A stretch of 64,000 bases of DNA from Neospora caninum Liverpool (GCF_000208865.1 NC_018397.1:186001-250000); one strand, 5' to 3'. Shown: positions 10,701-24,459, counted from the stretch's first letter. Translations and numbers: made by a program. Notes: a model not told the origin generated them from the sequence alone.

Positions 10701-13700
10701 TGCACTTTTGCCACCCTCAGGGTCCCCCCTTGCGGCGTCGGGCGCGGAGCGAATCTCCGGTCTCGGCCTGCTGCTCGACCCTGCGCTTCCCGTTCCCCCC
10801 CCTCCAGAGGCGCTTCTGGGATTGCCGGTGGGCGCCACGCTCGCTTCGCGCCCCGTCCCGTCGTCTGAGAGCGGGGCTGTGCATGCAATGCAAGCGGCCT
10901 CGGCAGAAGAGCGGGGAAATCAAGACGACGGAGACGAAGGCGAGGCTGTGTGCGAGCGAAACTCGGCGCGGTGGGAAGAAGATGCGTCTTTGAAGAAGGC
11001 TGAGGAAGACGTTCTCGCAGAGACGGACGCGAAGCCTTCGGCGCCCGTGACCTTCCAAACCGACGCCGTGCTGCAGGGGATGCCTCCCTCGCCTTTCGCT
11101 CTCTCGCAGGGTGCACACAGCGACGCTTCTTCTGTCCACGTGGAGGAGAACGAGAGTCGCAGCGACGCGGGCGACGAGGAGGAAGCGACGACTCCGGTTG
11201 AAGCCGGATTTGCGGGAGATGTGCTGGAGGGAGAGGACCGCACGCTGGTGGTGTCTTGCAGGCGGGGTTCGTCTTTCGCTCTCTCCTCTCTTTCGCTCGT
11301 CGCCACCGGTCGAGAGCCTGGACGAATGCGCCGGCCGTCTTCTTCTCGCCCCCCCTCGAGTGCCGCTCACGCTGCGTGTGTCTTTCAGCAAGAGGTTTCT
11401 CTCCGGGCCTCGCCACCCGCGTCGCCTCTCGACGGGATGCGCGACCAGGCGGAGCTGGCCTCTCCCGACTCGCAGTTCCCGCCTTCCGACTCTTCTGCCG
11501 CGCCGCCAGTTGGAGGCGACAAAAACCCTCCAGAAGAACAGAGCGGAGACCCCAGCACTCAGGACGCGTCTTCCCTGGCGTCGTCCACCTGGCGACATCG
11601 ATGGGATGCCCCAAGCGCTCCCCGAGAAGACTCTTCTTCCTCTTTGTCTTCGTCGTCCGCCGTAGCTCCTGAGCAGGGTGCGGGGCGGGCGGCATCGGCG
11701 GGGACAGTTCAAGATGCTCGGGCCGAGGTGGGCGGCGATGCGCCCGAGGACGGTCGTCTTTCTTCTTCGTGGAAGTCGCGCTGGGGAGTGCAGGGCGGTC
11801 GCGGGTTTGGGGGGCGCGAGGGCGAGAGAGTGCCGGGTGAACGGCGAGAGGGCGATCAAGGAGACAGCGAGGGACAGGCGCGGGGCGAGGCCGTTCTGTT
11901 TCCGGACGACGGGGAGCGGGCCGTGGAGAGAGCAGAGGAAGCGCGTGGAGATCTTTTTTCGGCAAGCAAAGACCTCAGCGACAGAAGTCGCGAAGATGTA
12001 GGCAGTGTAGGCAGGCGGTGGGGCGGGGCGCGCGAGAGCGGGCGAGAAGAAGGGAGAGAGAATGGGAGACATGAGGAGCCTGGAGACGACGCGAGGAGGC
12101 ACGCGTCAGCCGATGAAGGAAGACGGTCGGGAAAGGAGGGCGATCTGTGGAGTTCGCAAGACCCGCGAGGCCGCGACGAGAAAGGGGAAGACGCGAACCG
12201 TCGTGGACACGACGAAGACGTCGACACTTGGCGCAGGAGAGACCGGAGAGACGAGCAAGGAAGAAGGGAAGAGAGAGACGGCGAGCGAGGAAGAAGAGAC
12301 GATCGCGACGGCGAGCGAGGAAGAAGAGACAGAGACAGCCAGGAACCGTACGCCGCTTCCAGTGACGGTTACTACCCGTCTGCGGGAGGGGAGCGCGACC
12401 GCGGTTCGCGCGGGGCGACGGACCGAGACAGAAGAAAGTGGGGCGAAGAGCGAGGTAGAGAGAGTGAAGGCCGCATTGGCCGTCGTCCGCTCACTTCGTG
12501 GGAAGATGCGCATGCGAAAAGGGGCCGAGCCCCAGAAAGGGAGACAGAAGACGAGACCGAGCGACGCCAGAGAGAAGAAGACGAACAGGCAGAAGCGGCC
12601 GAGGCAGCCGAGTGGGAGCGCCTGGAGCGGGAGGCTGAAGAAGACGAAAGAAAACTCGTGCTCGCGGAGCGAGAAAAGAAAATCCAAGACCTCCTTCAGG
12701 CCGCCGGTGATCAACCTGGGCCTCGTTTCGGCCTAGGCATGCGAGACATTCCGGGCCTAGAAGCAATCGAGGTGAGGAACGCAGAAACTCCATGCATGCA
12801 AATGCACATGCCACTTTGATGTTGAGAAAGAGACAACACAATATACCTATATATGTGTATATATTTATATTCGTATGCATACACGTGCATGCGTATAATA
12901 TTCGTATATATATATATATATATATATATATGCATACATATGTGCATGTATCTTTATCTGTGTGCACATGCTTTTCGCCGTGTGGATGTCAATAAACAAG
13001 CTGTGGAGGAGGGAAAGAAACGCTCCCTCTCACTGCGTTTCCTTCTCTCTTGCTGTGTGCGGCTTCCCTTTCTTCCTTTTCTCTCTCCGCGGTTTTGGCT
13101 GCGTTGTTGTCTCTTTTCTTCCCGAGCGCCCCGCGTCCTTTTTCTGCTTTCGTGTGTCTGTTCACTGGGTCGGTCGATTCTTTTTGTGTTCCCTCTTTCA
13201 GCTCGCAGATCGCTACAACATCTTTTCTTTGTGGGAGTCGTATCTGCTCCCGCCGGACGCGCTCGTCTCCAATTTGGAGGCCTTAGCGTTCGCGTCAGCG
13301 CCCTTCTCGCCGTCGCTCTTTGCCTCGCGCTTTTCGTGCCTTCTGCGCCCGACGGAGACGCCGCACATCCCGATCGCGTCCTCAACCGCCATTTCGAGTG
13401 TCTTGACGTATTCAGCGTCTGCGTTTCTCTCGCAGTTCGTCCCGAACCTCTTCCTCAACGCGTCTCCGGACTTGCCCCACAACGGTGTCGGGAAGCTCCC
13501 AGGGTTGCCGGGAGAAACCGTGGAGAACTTGGAGGCGGCGAGTGACGCCTGGTGCCTGCCTTACTGTGTGCATCCGTTCGACACGGGAAAACAGCTGAAA
13601 CGCGTCTTGATTGCTTACTACGCAAAGATCCTCGCCTCGTACCCGCCCCTGCGCAGCCTGATCCGGAAACGCTTCCACCAGATTTGCTCCATGAGCACAC

Positions 13701-16700
13701 TGACGACCGTCAAGGGCGAGGCGGAGACTGACCCCGCGAAACCCTGTTGGATGGCCAGACGCCTCGCCAGACTGCCTCTCCTCAAGTTTGTTAACGAGGT
13801 AATACGGGCCCAAGACTTCCCGTCAAATCCTCCCTCGCATTCTCGTCCTCTCTTTCTTTCTCTTTTTGCCTGTCTCATTTCTTCTCTATCTCCTTGTCTG
13901 CTGCCCTTCCCCTCTCTCTTTCTGTGTGTCTTTCTTGTCCTTGTCTTCACCTCTCTGTCTCTTCTCTGCGATCGCACTTCGTTTCTCCCTGTTTTTTCCG
14001 TTTCTGTTTCGCATCACGGTTTAGTTTTTTTCTCCTCGGAATGTGCGACTCTGTTCCCGTCCAGATTCTTCCGTCGTTCGAAGAGGCGCCGCCGATCGCG
14101 CCGTGGAAGGACCGGGCGCGTCGCAAGGCGGAGGAGGAGAAGCGGAGGGCGGAACAGAGAGAACACCTGAAGACGCTGCCGTCTCTGGAGGCAAAGCGTC
14201 AGTACTTGGAGAAGATTCAGAGCGAGTCGAAGCAGGAGGAGACGCCGGCGGGCACGATGACGCGGGCTCGGCAGCTGGAGACGCTGCTGAAGAAGCGGGG
14301 GGACGCGCGGTGCCTGGAACTGTTCCTCCACGTCTACCGGCTCGAGAAGGCAGGCGAGCTCGGCCTGTTCATCCACCCGCAGACGTCGGCGGAGCTGGCC
14401 GGGTCTCTCGGCCACCAGAAGGAGTTCGAGGAGCGCCATCGGGACTTCCGGCGAACGTACCGGAGCCTGGTGATCGATAAAGGCCGGGAGGCTCCTGCGC
14501 TCGAGGCTCTCGCCATGAACAAGACGGCGGCGGAGGCCTTTGGGCAAGGCGTCGGTGCGTCGCTCGTCTTCGACATGGTGAAACAGAAACGTTTTCTCGA
14601 CGAAGAGTACGTCGCGTTCGTGCGGAGTCGCGCCCAAGACGCGTTCCTCGTCCAGCGCCTCGTCGACGACCTCCTCGCGGCGTACAGCCCGCAGCTATGG
14701 CAGGCTTCGACGAGTGCAGGCAACATCGGCCAGCACCACTTTGCGGCCTTCTTCTCGAAGGCGCGCAGCACGGGTGGGCAGCGACCGGGAGCTCCAGGCG
14801 CCCAAGAGGAAGACGAGGGCGAACCCTTCCTCGCGTTTCTGCAGCGAGGCGGCGGGAACGTGTCCGCGTCCGCGGCCTCGAGCGCCATGCCCGGCTGGCT
14901 GTACGTTCAGCGGCGGATCCTCCAGCGAGTCGTGGAGGAGGAACTCCTGCCGATCTTCAAGCGAGAGATACGCGAGGACCTCCTCCAGAGGGCGCAGCAA
15001 GTCGTCATTTGCAGATGCCGAGAAATGCTCGAGTGGCGCGTGAACACGCAGCCGCTGCAGCCGTCTCCGGAGCAGATTCGGCGGCGCCAGCGGCAGGGCG
15101 ACGACGAGGAGGGCAATCGAAAGAGTCGGAAGAAGCACCGCCGCTCAGGCGACCAAGCGACCGAGAAGAACTCGTCGAGCGACGAAGAGAGCGACTCGTT
15201 CGACGACGCCTCCGACTCGAGCTCTGGCGGCAGTACGTCGTCTGAAGCTGAGTCGAGTTCCGAGGACGACGAAGAGTACGCGTCAGGCACCTTCCAAACC
15301 GAAAGGAAGCGTCTGCGGGCTGCGCGCCGCCAGCGGAAGCTGCAGAGACAGCAGCGGCTGCTGGAGCGGAGACGGCGCCTCGTGCAGGAGCCTGCGCTCG
15401 TGGATGTCCTCGCATTTGTCGTCGAAAACGTTCATCAAGACGCCTTCGCGGAACTGACCAACTTCGCCACCGTCGGCAGCGCCGCCGACACGCCCATGGC
15501 ACGCGGCTCCGCAGGCGTGGGGCGGCGGGGCCGCAGTCGCGCCCGCGTGCATGCAATGCTCGTGAACGCCTGGGGCGAGATGGAGGAGTACGACGTCTTT
15601 GAGTTTCTCTTGAATGCGCCGTTGCCGTCGCAGCAAGAGATCGAAGCTGCGCAGAGTGGCGACTCCGAGCTGAATCACGACCTCGCGGCCGAGGCGGGGG
15701 CGACTCCGCGCCCCGCAGGCGTCACTGCCGAGCAGCGAAGCGCCTACGATGACTTTGAGAGGCTCCTCAGGTTCTTCAGAGATCACTTTGTCGACGCGGC
15801 AGTCGTGGGCGTGCGCGACCGGTTCGCTCTCCTGCTCTATCTCATCCTCAAAGAGCGGCTGGTTCCCAAACTGAAAAAGAAGGAACAGCCTCTCTTCCTC
15901 GAACTGGCCAGCCTCGAAGTCCCCACCATCTGGGCGGGAAGCGACAAGGTGCCGCAGGCGCTCCGACAAAAAGTCGAGAAAGAAGGTCTGATGGTAGGTC
16001 GAGACTGGACGCGGTCGCGACGCACAGAAGGGGGAGATTCGCGTCAGACGGGGGAAGCGCGGGACTCCTCGTCGATCCGTGGCTGTCGCAGACTGGGCTA
16101 ACTCTCGCAGAAATTTGCGCAGATGCCTTTTTTCTTGTTTCTAGGACGTGCACGTTTCTGTACAAGCGCCTCCTCTTTCAGGTTATGCGACCGGCTGTGG
16201 AGACGCTCCCGATACACCTCTCGTGTGTTTCACCTTTCGCTCTCCGATGGTGTTCCGGGGATCCACACTCGCTATTGGACAAACATTACCGCAGATAGCT
16301 CTAAACGTACTTTATATTCGTTCCCCCAGAGACGGAGACGCCCTTCGGCGCGGCGTTCTCGTCATGTTTTTCTGTGGTTGTGCGCGCGTCTGCTCTGCCG
16401 CCTCCCAGTGCCTCTCTCTGGCGCGTACCCTGCAAGATCCCTTGGCGGAGATTGCGGGGCTCTGGAGCGAAGGCCGGCAAAACTACTTGCTCCAGCTGAA
16501 GCTGCATCCGCTGCAGAAACTCGTGCCGCCGGACCGCCTCCAGAGCGCCCTCGAACGCGTGCTCTTAGCTACCGTCGGAAAGGTCGGCGTTGAGCTGAAG
16601 CGCGCTTTGCGCGGGAGCACCGCCGCTCTTGGCGGCAACCCCACAGCGTCTCTTTTGCAGTTCGTGCCAGGCTTGGGGCCCCGCAAGGCTGCACGCCTTC

Positions 16701-19700
16701 TGGGCATGTTCAAAACGTCCACGCTGCTGGTAAGGAGCGGCAAAGTCGTTGCGTTTTCCGCTTCTTTCCTGTGGTGTTTCCCATCTATTTATGTACTCAT
16801 CAATAGGCAAAGGCACATGTACAAATGGGCCGGTATAAATGCATGCAGATGTCCTCGGGGTTATCTGCAGAAGGGTCTGCGTGTATGAGCGTCGGGCAGA
16901 CGGGGGGTACAGGCTCGGGCCGCGCTCCGAAGACAGCTGGAGCAGTTCACGGTTCAAAGGACATTCCTACTCGGAGGCGCTTCAGTCGCAGGGAGAAAGA
17001 GAAGAAAGGAAGGCAGTCGGAAGGGGAGAGACTCGCACAAAAGCGCAAACGCTTCACAGAGAATGGGGATTCTGTCACCCTGTGAAACACACGTCCATAC
17101 ATACAAGACGCGAAAGCTCTATATGCGTGTAGATCTATGTATCTATGTATCTGAATCTGTTTAAATCTGCCTATATCTATCTAGGTTTCTACGTAGCGCA
17201 GAAAGGCTCTGTTTGATTTCGTTATGAGGCGTTCGTTTTTCTGCTGTTCTTAGATGCGGTCTCAACTGTGCACGCCGAACGACGGATCGACTTCCGACAG
17301 TGACGGCGGCCGAGGCGACATCGACGACTTTTATCCCTCGCAGTCTCAGAGCGAAAAACGCCACGCTCAGCCCGTTGGCCTAGGCCGCAAGGTGTACATG
17401 AACTGCGTCTCGTTTCTTCGGCTAAAAAACAAAACTTCAGACCCAGAATCAGTTGATGGTGAGGGAAGATTTAACAGGAAGAACACAGAAAGAAGGTGAC
17501 GTCTAAAACGCCTCGTTTGTATGGTTCGGGATCCAACACGTATACCTCCTCAAGTCTCTATATTTTTATATATGCGTAGGTGTAGACTATATCTACATAC
17601 TTTGTTATCACTAGTGGTTCGCCTGTGTATGTACCTTTATGTGCATACACCTGTATCGCGCTGTCTCTCTGTCTCTACCTTTTTCTACCTGTGTCTTTGT
17701 GCGTGTGTCTATATGCATATATGCTTCATTCTCTTTGGAAAAGTCTGTTTTTTTGTGTGTAGCTTTGGATGACACGCGCATTCATCCGCTGGAGGGCCGA
17801 AGTTTCGTGGCGAAGATCTGCCGCGACGCTGTCGCTGAGAAAGAAGATGCTCACCCGAATGGAGAAGACGACGAAGAACATGGCGGCGAGTCGGGCGCCC
17901 GCAGACGCGACGACGACGTAGACGATGAAGATGCGATTGTCGAAGTCTTCAGGTAGGGGATCCTGGCTCTCAAGGATGAGAGTTGATTCTGTGCATGATT
18001 TAAGGGATGAGACGGGGCTCAGGGGCGCGCCGCTGGAGCTCGTCGCGGGCCTCCCGGTGGTTTCAGAGCTCGCGGAGAGGGGAGAGAACCGCGAGACAGG
18101 ACACGGCGAGACGCGAGAGGGGGTGGCCGGAGTGTGCATTCCGGCTTCTCGTCTCTTGTTGTTTTTTAGAAAACCTGCTCTCCTTGACGACATGGACTTG
18201 GAAGCTTTCTCGCAGATGCTCGCGGAGACGAAAGACCAAGCGCGATGCCTGTAAGTCTCGTAGGGGTCGTGCGCCCTGGCGAGCTGTCTCCTCAACTGGG
18301 CAAGTAGCCCCGGTGTCCTGCATCCGATTCCCTTCTTCTTGCCTTCTTCTTGTTCTCTTTGGCGTGTGTTTTCGCGCCTCCGTCCGCCGACACTTCCACT
18401 TTTTTCAAAACCGCGTCGTGTGTCCTCGCTCTCGGCGTTTGTCTTTCTTTCCGCCGAGGTGGAGCTCCCGCCTGCCCGTTCGGTAGTTAAATAACCGTAA
18501 CTCCAGTTATACAGTCCTCGAGTCATGTGAATTAAAATGCACAAGAATACGAAAGAGGCAGCTGTAGCATGCAACATCCTAAATTCCCATCCTGCTGCTA
18601 CTTCTCTAACTAGATGTTGAACACTTTTTGCAGGGCGACCCCCCGGATGGTGGCAGACGGAGGACTGGTGTGATGTGTGAGTCAGCCGACCCGTCTGTGT
18701 AGGTTCGCCGGCGTGAGTCTCTCTCTGTCCGTCGCTGCTTTGCGGCCTGGCTTTCTCCCTCTTCAGGCCGTACCTGGAATTTATCACGACGGAGCTGAGA
18801 CATCCGTACAGAGACCCGCGCTTGCCATTCGAGTCCGCCAGCGAGATGGAAGTTTTCTTCTGGTCCATTGGTGAAGACGCCGAGGAGTTCCGCCCCGGCT
18901 CGAGTGTCTCTTGCCAGGTCGTGTTTGTGAAAAACACTTCTCTCGTCGTCCGCCTGCAGCCGTCGGGCATCCGCGTCCAGCTCTCCGACCTCCGCGAGCT
19001 CCGCTCTCTCTTGGCCCTGAGGACTCCCCAACTCAAGCGAGACACCGCGGGACAGCTGGAACGGCGACCGCACCAGGAAGATCTCTCCCCGCTCCTCGGT
19101 AGGGAGAGAGGGTGGGAAGAGGGAACGAAGCAAAAGGGGAAAGCAGGAAAGGAAAGAAGGCAAAACACAAGAACCCTGCGGAAGGCCCGTTTTGATGGTG
19201 TGCATGAGCGGAGCCAAAAGAGGGAAGGCGGTGAAGCCGCGTTTTCGCAGCTGGGAGCGCCACCAGGAAAGAAGGAAGGACAGGAAGGCGGTGGATCGCT
19301 TAAGAGACGCTCGACTACAAAAAACACCAGAGAGCGTCTCTGTGTGTCGCAATCTGCGGAAACCAAAACCGTCAGGCGCCTCTTCCGCGTGCGCTACGCT
19401 CGTGCTCTCTTTGTTTGCCACAACACTCTCGGGCTCTCTTTTGGTCTTCTCACCACGTCTTGGCTTTTTATCCCGCCCCTGCCTGGGTCCTCGATTGTTC
19501 TCTCAGGTGAGGTTCTGCACGGGCGCGTCGCGTTCCTGCACTACGGCATCGAACTCGAGCGCTCAGGTTTCCCGACTTACCGCATTGAAGTCGTAGCCAC
19601 TGGCGACGTCGTGAAGGCGATGGTGGCCCAGAATCTTGTCTCAGACGTCTCACTCAATACCATACACACTTTCCTCTCTCCCGCCGCTAGGTTCGATGGC

Positions 19701-22700
19701 CTCGCCGTCAGACGACCGCTGACCGTGTAAGGAAAAACGCCCACCGCGCGAGCTCTATAACTGCATGCAGTGCGTGCCTTCTTCTATTGAGACACATATA
19801 TATACAAATGTATATATACATATATATATGTATATGCGTCACCGCGCGCGTTGTTCTTTTCCTGAAAAGGTGCATTAATCGATTTTCCGGTAGGCTGCTC
19901 AGACGAGACGCCTCGGCAGGGTCGACGTTGAGAACCAAAGACAGGCACGCCGTGTTATGCAGATGTGCGGCTGTGAGCGCGTAGCCCCGGATTCGTGAAT
20001 GGATCAAGGTAGACGTGTGGCTCTCGGTGTATGCACAAGGGCTTGGTAGCATGCATTCACGCGTGTGTATCGGTGTGTCTCCACACAGTGCAAGTGCGCT
20101 GCGGATGTGTTGCGCCGCGTCCCTTGTGCGTGATATGCAGCGAACTGGAGGAGCTTCAGCTGGAGCAGCAGAAGAAGCATCAGAGACTGCGACGCAACAT
20201 TCGGCACCCAAACTATAAACCCGTGACGCCGCTGAAGGGTTTACAGCTGCTCCAGCACGCCGGGGTAGGCCGCCGCGGGGACCGCCTGCGTGGCCGGGCC
20301 TGTTTTCCACAGGCATTCATCTGGGGCGCAGAACGTTGCGCATGGTGCACTCGAATAGAAGCAGACATGCATAGAAAGATACGCACTGATGTGGAAAGTT
20401 ACATACCAAAGTCAGCATGCCTGGGCGTGTGCATGCATAGCACGTGACGTACCAATGGAGGATGCACACACCCGATGCTTTTAGAGATACATTTACATAT
20501 ATATACATATATATACATATATATGCATATATGTATATATCTGTATATATGTATATATGTATGTATATACGTGCATCTGTGTCTACAAGTGGCTGAGGGA
20601 TGTAGGCTGTTCGTGTCATTTCTCTTTTCGGTCTTCGCGCGCCTTCAGGTGCCGGTAGGCGAGGCGCTGTTTCGGCCAGGGTCGTCGGTTGAGGGCCTAA
20701 CTCTGATGGTGAAGACGTGTGCCGAGCCGTTTCGGTGTCTCTCGCTTCCTGTCGAAGAACGGAATCCGCTACTGTCGGCGGAAAACACTCCCGAGGCGCT
20801 CTCCGCCATGGCTGCTGCGCTGCAGCAGCAAGAGCAGCTGGGCGGTGTTGGGAGCGAGTTGATTCTCCAAGGCGAGAAATTCGATTCCCTCAATGCGATC
20901 ATTGCCCAGTTCTGCGATCCGCTCCGCGTCAACTTGGAGGAAGTGTACAGACATCCGGTACGTAGGCCGACACAGACCCCCAGACTGCACAGAGAAGATG
21001 CGCGCAAACCAAGCACCTGCAGTCCGAGATCGAGACGCGGGAGAGCGGGGATGGGCTCTCGCAGAATCTCTCTGTTTCTGGAAGGCCGCTGCTGCACACA
21101 TCTGCACTATTTCGAACTCCACCTGGACGCGGTGGACCGGGGTCTGCTGACTCACCAATTAGAAATCCACTGACAAGGGAAGAGAGAAAGCAAGCAAAGG
21201 AAACAGAGTCGCACATACAACGATTCCTCTACAATTGTATAAAATACCTATATATTTTTACACACTTATGTAATGGGTCAAGTGCACACACCTGCATACT
21301 TTTCCACATGTGTACGTATCTATGTCTATCCGTATATACATATATATATATATATATATCGTTGTTGGGGGAGCAGAGACGAGTGGTGGTTCTTCGGTGG
21401 TGCGGTTTCTGGTTCAGAAATATCTTCCGATCCCCGACCTGTCAATTGCGGCGGAGAAGCTGCGGCAAGAAGCGTCGTCGCGGCCAGGGTCGATTTGTTG
21501 GGCGATTCTTCCCCCGTCGGCGCCGTCCCCGGCGGCTGCGACGGGCCGAGAGGCGAGGACGGGAAGCGAGAATCCGCTTCGCTTCCAGTTAGTCGTAGTG
21601 CCTCCACAGCCGGCAGCTGCGGTCGAGAGCGCTGTCGCCAGGGTGCTCGTCGACGGCATTTACGTGGACCACAAAAAGTTTTCCATCTGGAATCAGGAAC
21701 ACAAGTCGCTGCAGAAACTGGTGTCGTGGTGGAAGGAGAAGGGATACTGGCGGGTAAGACAAGAAGAGGCATTGCTCTTCACATGCTCAGACTTGAATGC
21801 ATGCAGGTGGCGGCAGTTTTTTGTTGTGGTGGTATCGACACTTGCTTCAAAAAAAAAGGGAAAGGAGAGTGGCCGGGGAGAGAGGAAGGAAGGAGCAGAA
21901 CGAAGTGGAAGTTGCGTGCGTGTGTCGCGCGGCTTTTCATGTAGGTTTACGCGATTTTGGGATTCCGAGGAGGCGCGGTGGGAAGAGCCCGGGTCGAATC
22001 ATTTTGCATTTGGCGTCATCGGTGTGGTTCTTTTCCCCAAGCGGCGGGGTGCTTTCCGTCTACCGTGGTCTTCTTTGGGTGAAAAGCGCGCGCAAAGCGG
22101 GAGTCGACGGCGCGCGGCCAGTTTACGCTTCTCTTCCCTGTCGCTGTCTTGACTGCAGCGCCAAGAGCTGCTGAAGGCGTACGCGGAGGAAAAGAGCCGT
22201 CTGCAAGCTGAGCGAGAACGGCGCCGCCAGGAGAGAGAACACTTGAAGATGCTCGAGGAGAGGCGAGAAGAGGAAGAGAGGCGGAACCAGAGAGACTACG
22301 TGGCGACGTACATTCAGCCGCGGAATGAACAGAGTGCGAAAGAGTGGTACGAGCGCGCGGTGCGCCGCCAGAAGAATTACGATCCGCGCGCGGCGGGGAC
22401 TGTGGTGGAGACTGGGAAGGGAGGGGAGCGAAGAACTCCGAGCGGCTTTCCAGGCGACTCTGCCCCGTCTGCGGGCGAGGTCGGGCCGTACAGCCAGGCG
22501 GCCTCGCTGTCCTCGCAGCCGTATCCTGCGTCTTCGCACCCGTATCCTGCGTATTCGCCCTACTCTCATGACCTTGGAGCCGGCGGTCGACCTACGAGAA
22601 GGGGACCCGAAGGCCGAGGAGGTGCGTCTTCTTTTGGACGCTCAGACGCTTCGCATGCTGGCGCCTCTCAGCCGGGCGGCTGGTACGACAACAGCCACAC

Positions 22701-22968
22701 GCAAAGCAAAGCTTTGTACGGAAGCTCTGAGGCGAGGCGAGGGGAAGGAAGGGGGGACCAGTCCTGGTCTTCCGGGCACCCCAGGGGAGGTGGGGAGAGT
22801 CAGCACGGGCGAAGCGCTGGCCACAGCGCCTGGGAAAGCGGCGGGCAGAGGTTTGGATACGGCGACGGGGACCGGAACTCGTACGGAGATCGGCGCGCCC
22901 ACGAGAGAGACGAAAGCTGGCGGAGAGACGGAAGACGCGGTCGATTTGGAGACAGGCGAGACCGGTAG
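7764..22968 (+). CDS. SPT6: Transcription elongation factor SPT6
   Basis: Histone chaperone that travels with RNA polymerase II. Exons: 7764-9185, 9634-12771, 13202-13798, 14065-15993, 16409-16729, 17254-17458, 17763-17952, 18170-18250, 18767-19098, 19507-19726, 20141-20264, 20649-20957, 21379-21753, 22159-22968. All phases agree, giving about 3350 residues against about 1700 in animals. Visible in order: acidic N-terminus (DEEDLALIEENTG); core with LTEEMVWRVYELDQQY; YqgF-like block in exon 4; LARTLQDPLAEI and HhH motif FVPGLGPRKA in exon 5; KVYMNCVSFLRL in exon 6; S1-like region in exons 9-10; tandem SH2 in exons 12-13 (LFRPGSS holds the expected pocket Arg); Arg/Gly-rich tail. Exon 2 carries about 800 extra disordered residues rich in Arg, Glu, Asp, Ser and Pro. 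The least certain boundary is the exon 13 acceptor, which has a poor pyrimidine tract. Confidence 0.93.
10585..10690 (+). repeat. 21-bp coding tandem repeat in SPT6 exon 2
   Basis: About five imperfect copies of a CT-rich 21-bp unit encode a Ser-Pro-Leu-Pro-Ser-Ser-Leu pattern. It lies in the disordered insertion and the frame is kept throughout. Confidence 0.85.
12271..12330 (+). repeat. 30-bp coding direct repeat in SPT6 exon 2
   Basis: Two adjacent 30-bp units share a 24-bp identical core (12277-12300 and 12307-12330). They encode an Arg/Asp/Glu/Gly-rich motif. Confidence 0.85.
12905..12931. repeat. (TA)n microsatellite in SPT6 intron 2
   Basis: TA tract within an intron that also contains ATGCATGCA near 12791, a motif common in coccidian non-coding DNA. 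Confidence 0.9.
20495..20573. repeat. Interrupted (TA)n repeat in SPT6 intron 11
   Basis: Repeated ATATATACAT/ATGTATATAT blocks between exons 11 and 12. Confidence 0.9.
21333..21359. repeat. (TA)n microsatellite in SPT6 intron 12
   Basis: TA tract ending about 20 bases before the proposed acceptor of exon 13. It replaces the usual pyrimidine tract and makes that junction uncertain. Confidence 0.9.
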
Positions 22969-23181
22969 CCAAACGCGAGAGGAGCTGGAGAAAAAGAAGC
23001 GGGGGGAAAGTAAAGATGACGGGTCCGACGCCGGTGCGGGCCGCGAAAGTCTGACAGGGCCCGCACAGGGAGAAAGGCGCCGAATCGGGAAAACATGCAG
23101 CCGAGACACAAGCGACCACCTTCCCGTCTTCTATGTCTATCGAGATACACACTTCAGCACGTGGAACCTGTGTATCTCGGA

Positions 23182-23204
23182 ATATATATATATATATATA
23201 TATA
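23182..23204. repeat. (TA)n microsatellite
   Basis: Short TA tract downstream of SPT6. Confidence 0.9.
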
Positions 23205-23712
23205 CATCTACCTGTTTGGTTGTTTGTGAGATCATGCATTTATACGGTGTCGGTAGATACATAGATACGGATATGCGCCTGTGTACACGGATTGTGAGAG
23301 ACCAGGGCTGTGGGCACCTCTGGGGGCTGGGAATTGGGAGGCACTATCGATAATTTTCGGACTTTCCGTTTCTGCGAGATTTCTCAAACCAGCTGGAGGA
23401 GCAAGACCAACGTTTAGCTGCTCTCTTCTACTCTCCTTTCTGTCAACGCCCGCAGCAGGTTTATGCCCGCATGTGAAGATGTTGGGTAACCCTACGTTCT
23501 TTCTTCCTTGTCTCTCTTGTAGGCAAGCATTCGTTTTCTCTTCTGTGCCGCGGGCAGTGACGTGCTTCTTCTGGCTTCGCACTGTCAACTTCACTGTGTA
23601 AAGGACTGGAGGAATTGCTATAGAACTTTCCTGACAAAAGCGATTGTCTTCCTCCGTTTGTTATTTCCCGGCACAAAAGAGGAAACGATACGGGACCGGT
23701 TGGTAAAGGACG

Positions 23713-23756
23713 TGTATATATGCATATATATATATATATATATACATATATATACA
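23713..23756. repeat. (TA)n microsatellite
   Basis: TA tract interrupted by GCA and CA steps, in the SPT6-tRNA spacer. Confidence 0.9.
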
Positions 23757-24185
23757 TCCATGAAAGCCCACCGATCCTGTGTGAATCTTGAATACAGCAA
23801 GCTCCAGATGCTTTTGGTGTTTGATTGAATGCTAGAAATTGAACTGCAGCGTCTGTGCCTGCTTCAGCAACGGATATACCTGCATGACACTTCCGTCGCT
23901 CGACTTCAGGAGTTCTGGTGAAGCGGTGGGGAGCGCTTCCAGAGACCGGTGAAATGGCAAATACGTTCGACCTTATTCCCGTAGAGAAAGCGACTGTGGC
24001 TGACAAAATCCCGTGCTTCGCAACTGAAGCGACAAAGAACATGGCTTTCACTGGAAAAGACGAACTCAAACAGCATCACTAAGAAAACCAGGTTCGTAAG
24101 CTGCCATGCAACGAACCAGGCAATTAATTGACAGATTCTTCGACCTGAAATCGAAAAAGTACTTCAGGCTCTATGAAAGGAGCAA

Positions 24186-24258
24186 TACGAGCACCGGGGA
24201 TCGAACCCGGGACCTCTCGCGTGTGAGGCGAGCGTCATAGCCACTGGACCATGCTCGC
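24186..24258 (-). tRNA. tRNA-Val(CAC)
   Basis: A 73-nt cloverleaf folds by eye. The acceptor stem GCGAGCA pairs with TGCTCGT with one G-T pair, followed by discriminator A. The anticodon stem is CTCGC/GCGAG with loop CTCACAC, giving anticodon CAC, which reads GUG. The T arm is CCGGG/CCCGG around TTCGATC. The internal A box (TGGTCCAGTGG) and B box (GGTTCGATCC) are intact, there is no intron, and CCA is not encoded. A T5 run lies a little downstream on the minus strand and could terminate Pol III. Confidence 0.95.
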
Positions 24259-24459
24259 GTCAGTTGCATCGAATTTGTTTCTTACGCACTCCCTTGACGA
24301 GGCTGACTGCTTTCCAGGCGTATCAACCCCCCGATAATGCCTTGCGAAGATACGTTTTTGGTTGATAGTGTTGATGGTGCGATGTCTCTACCCTTGATCG
24401 TGGTAAGCGTGATAACCTTGAAACGCTGCTTAAAAGGTTGAGAGGCCGCGTAACAGAGG

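Larger units (their letters stand above)
22969..24185. other. SPT6 3' flank
   Basis: About 1.2 kb with no supportable gene. It should hold the SPT6 3' UTR. It contains two TA tracts and otherwise unremarkable sequence. Confidence 0.5.

Noticed and set aside
9839..11965. 708-codon open frame on the minus strand
   Set aside because: It is antisense to SPT6 exon 2. The sense frame has SPT6 similarity and good splice sites; the antisense frame is open only because of GC-rich third positions.
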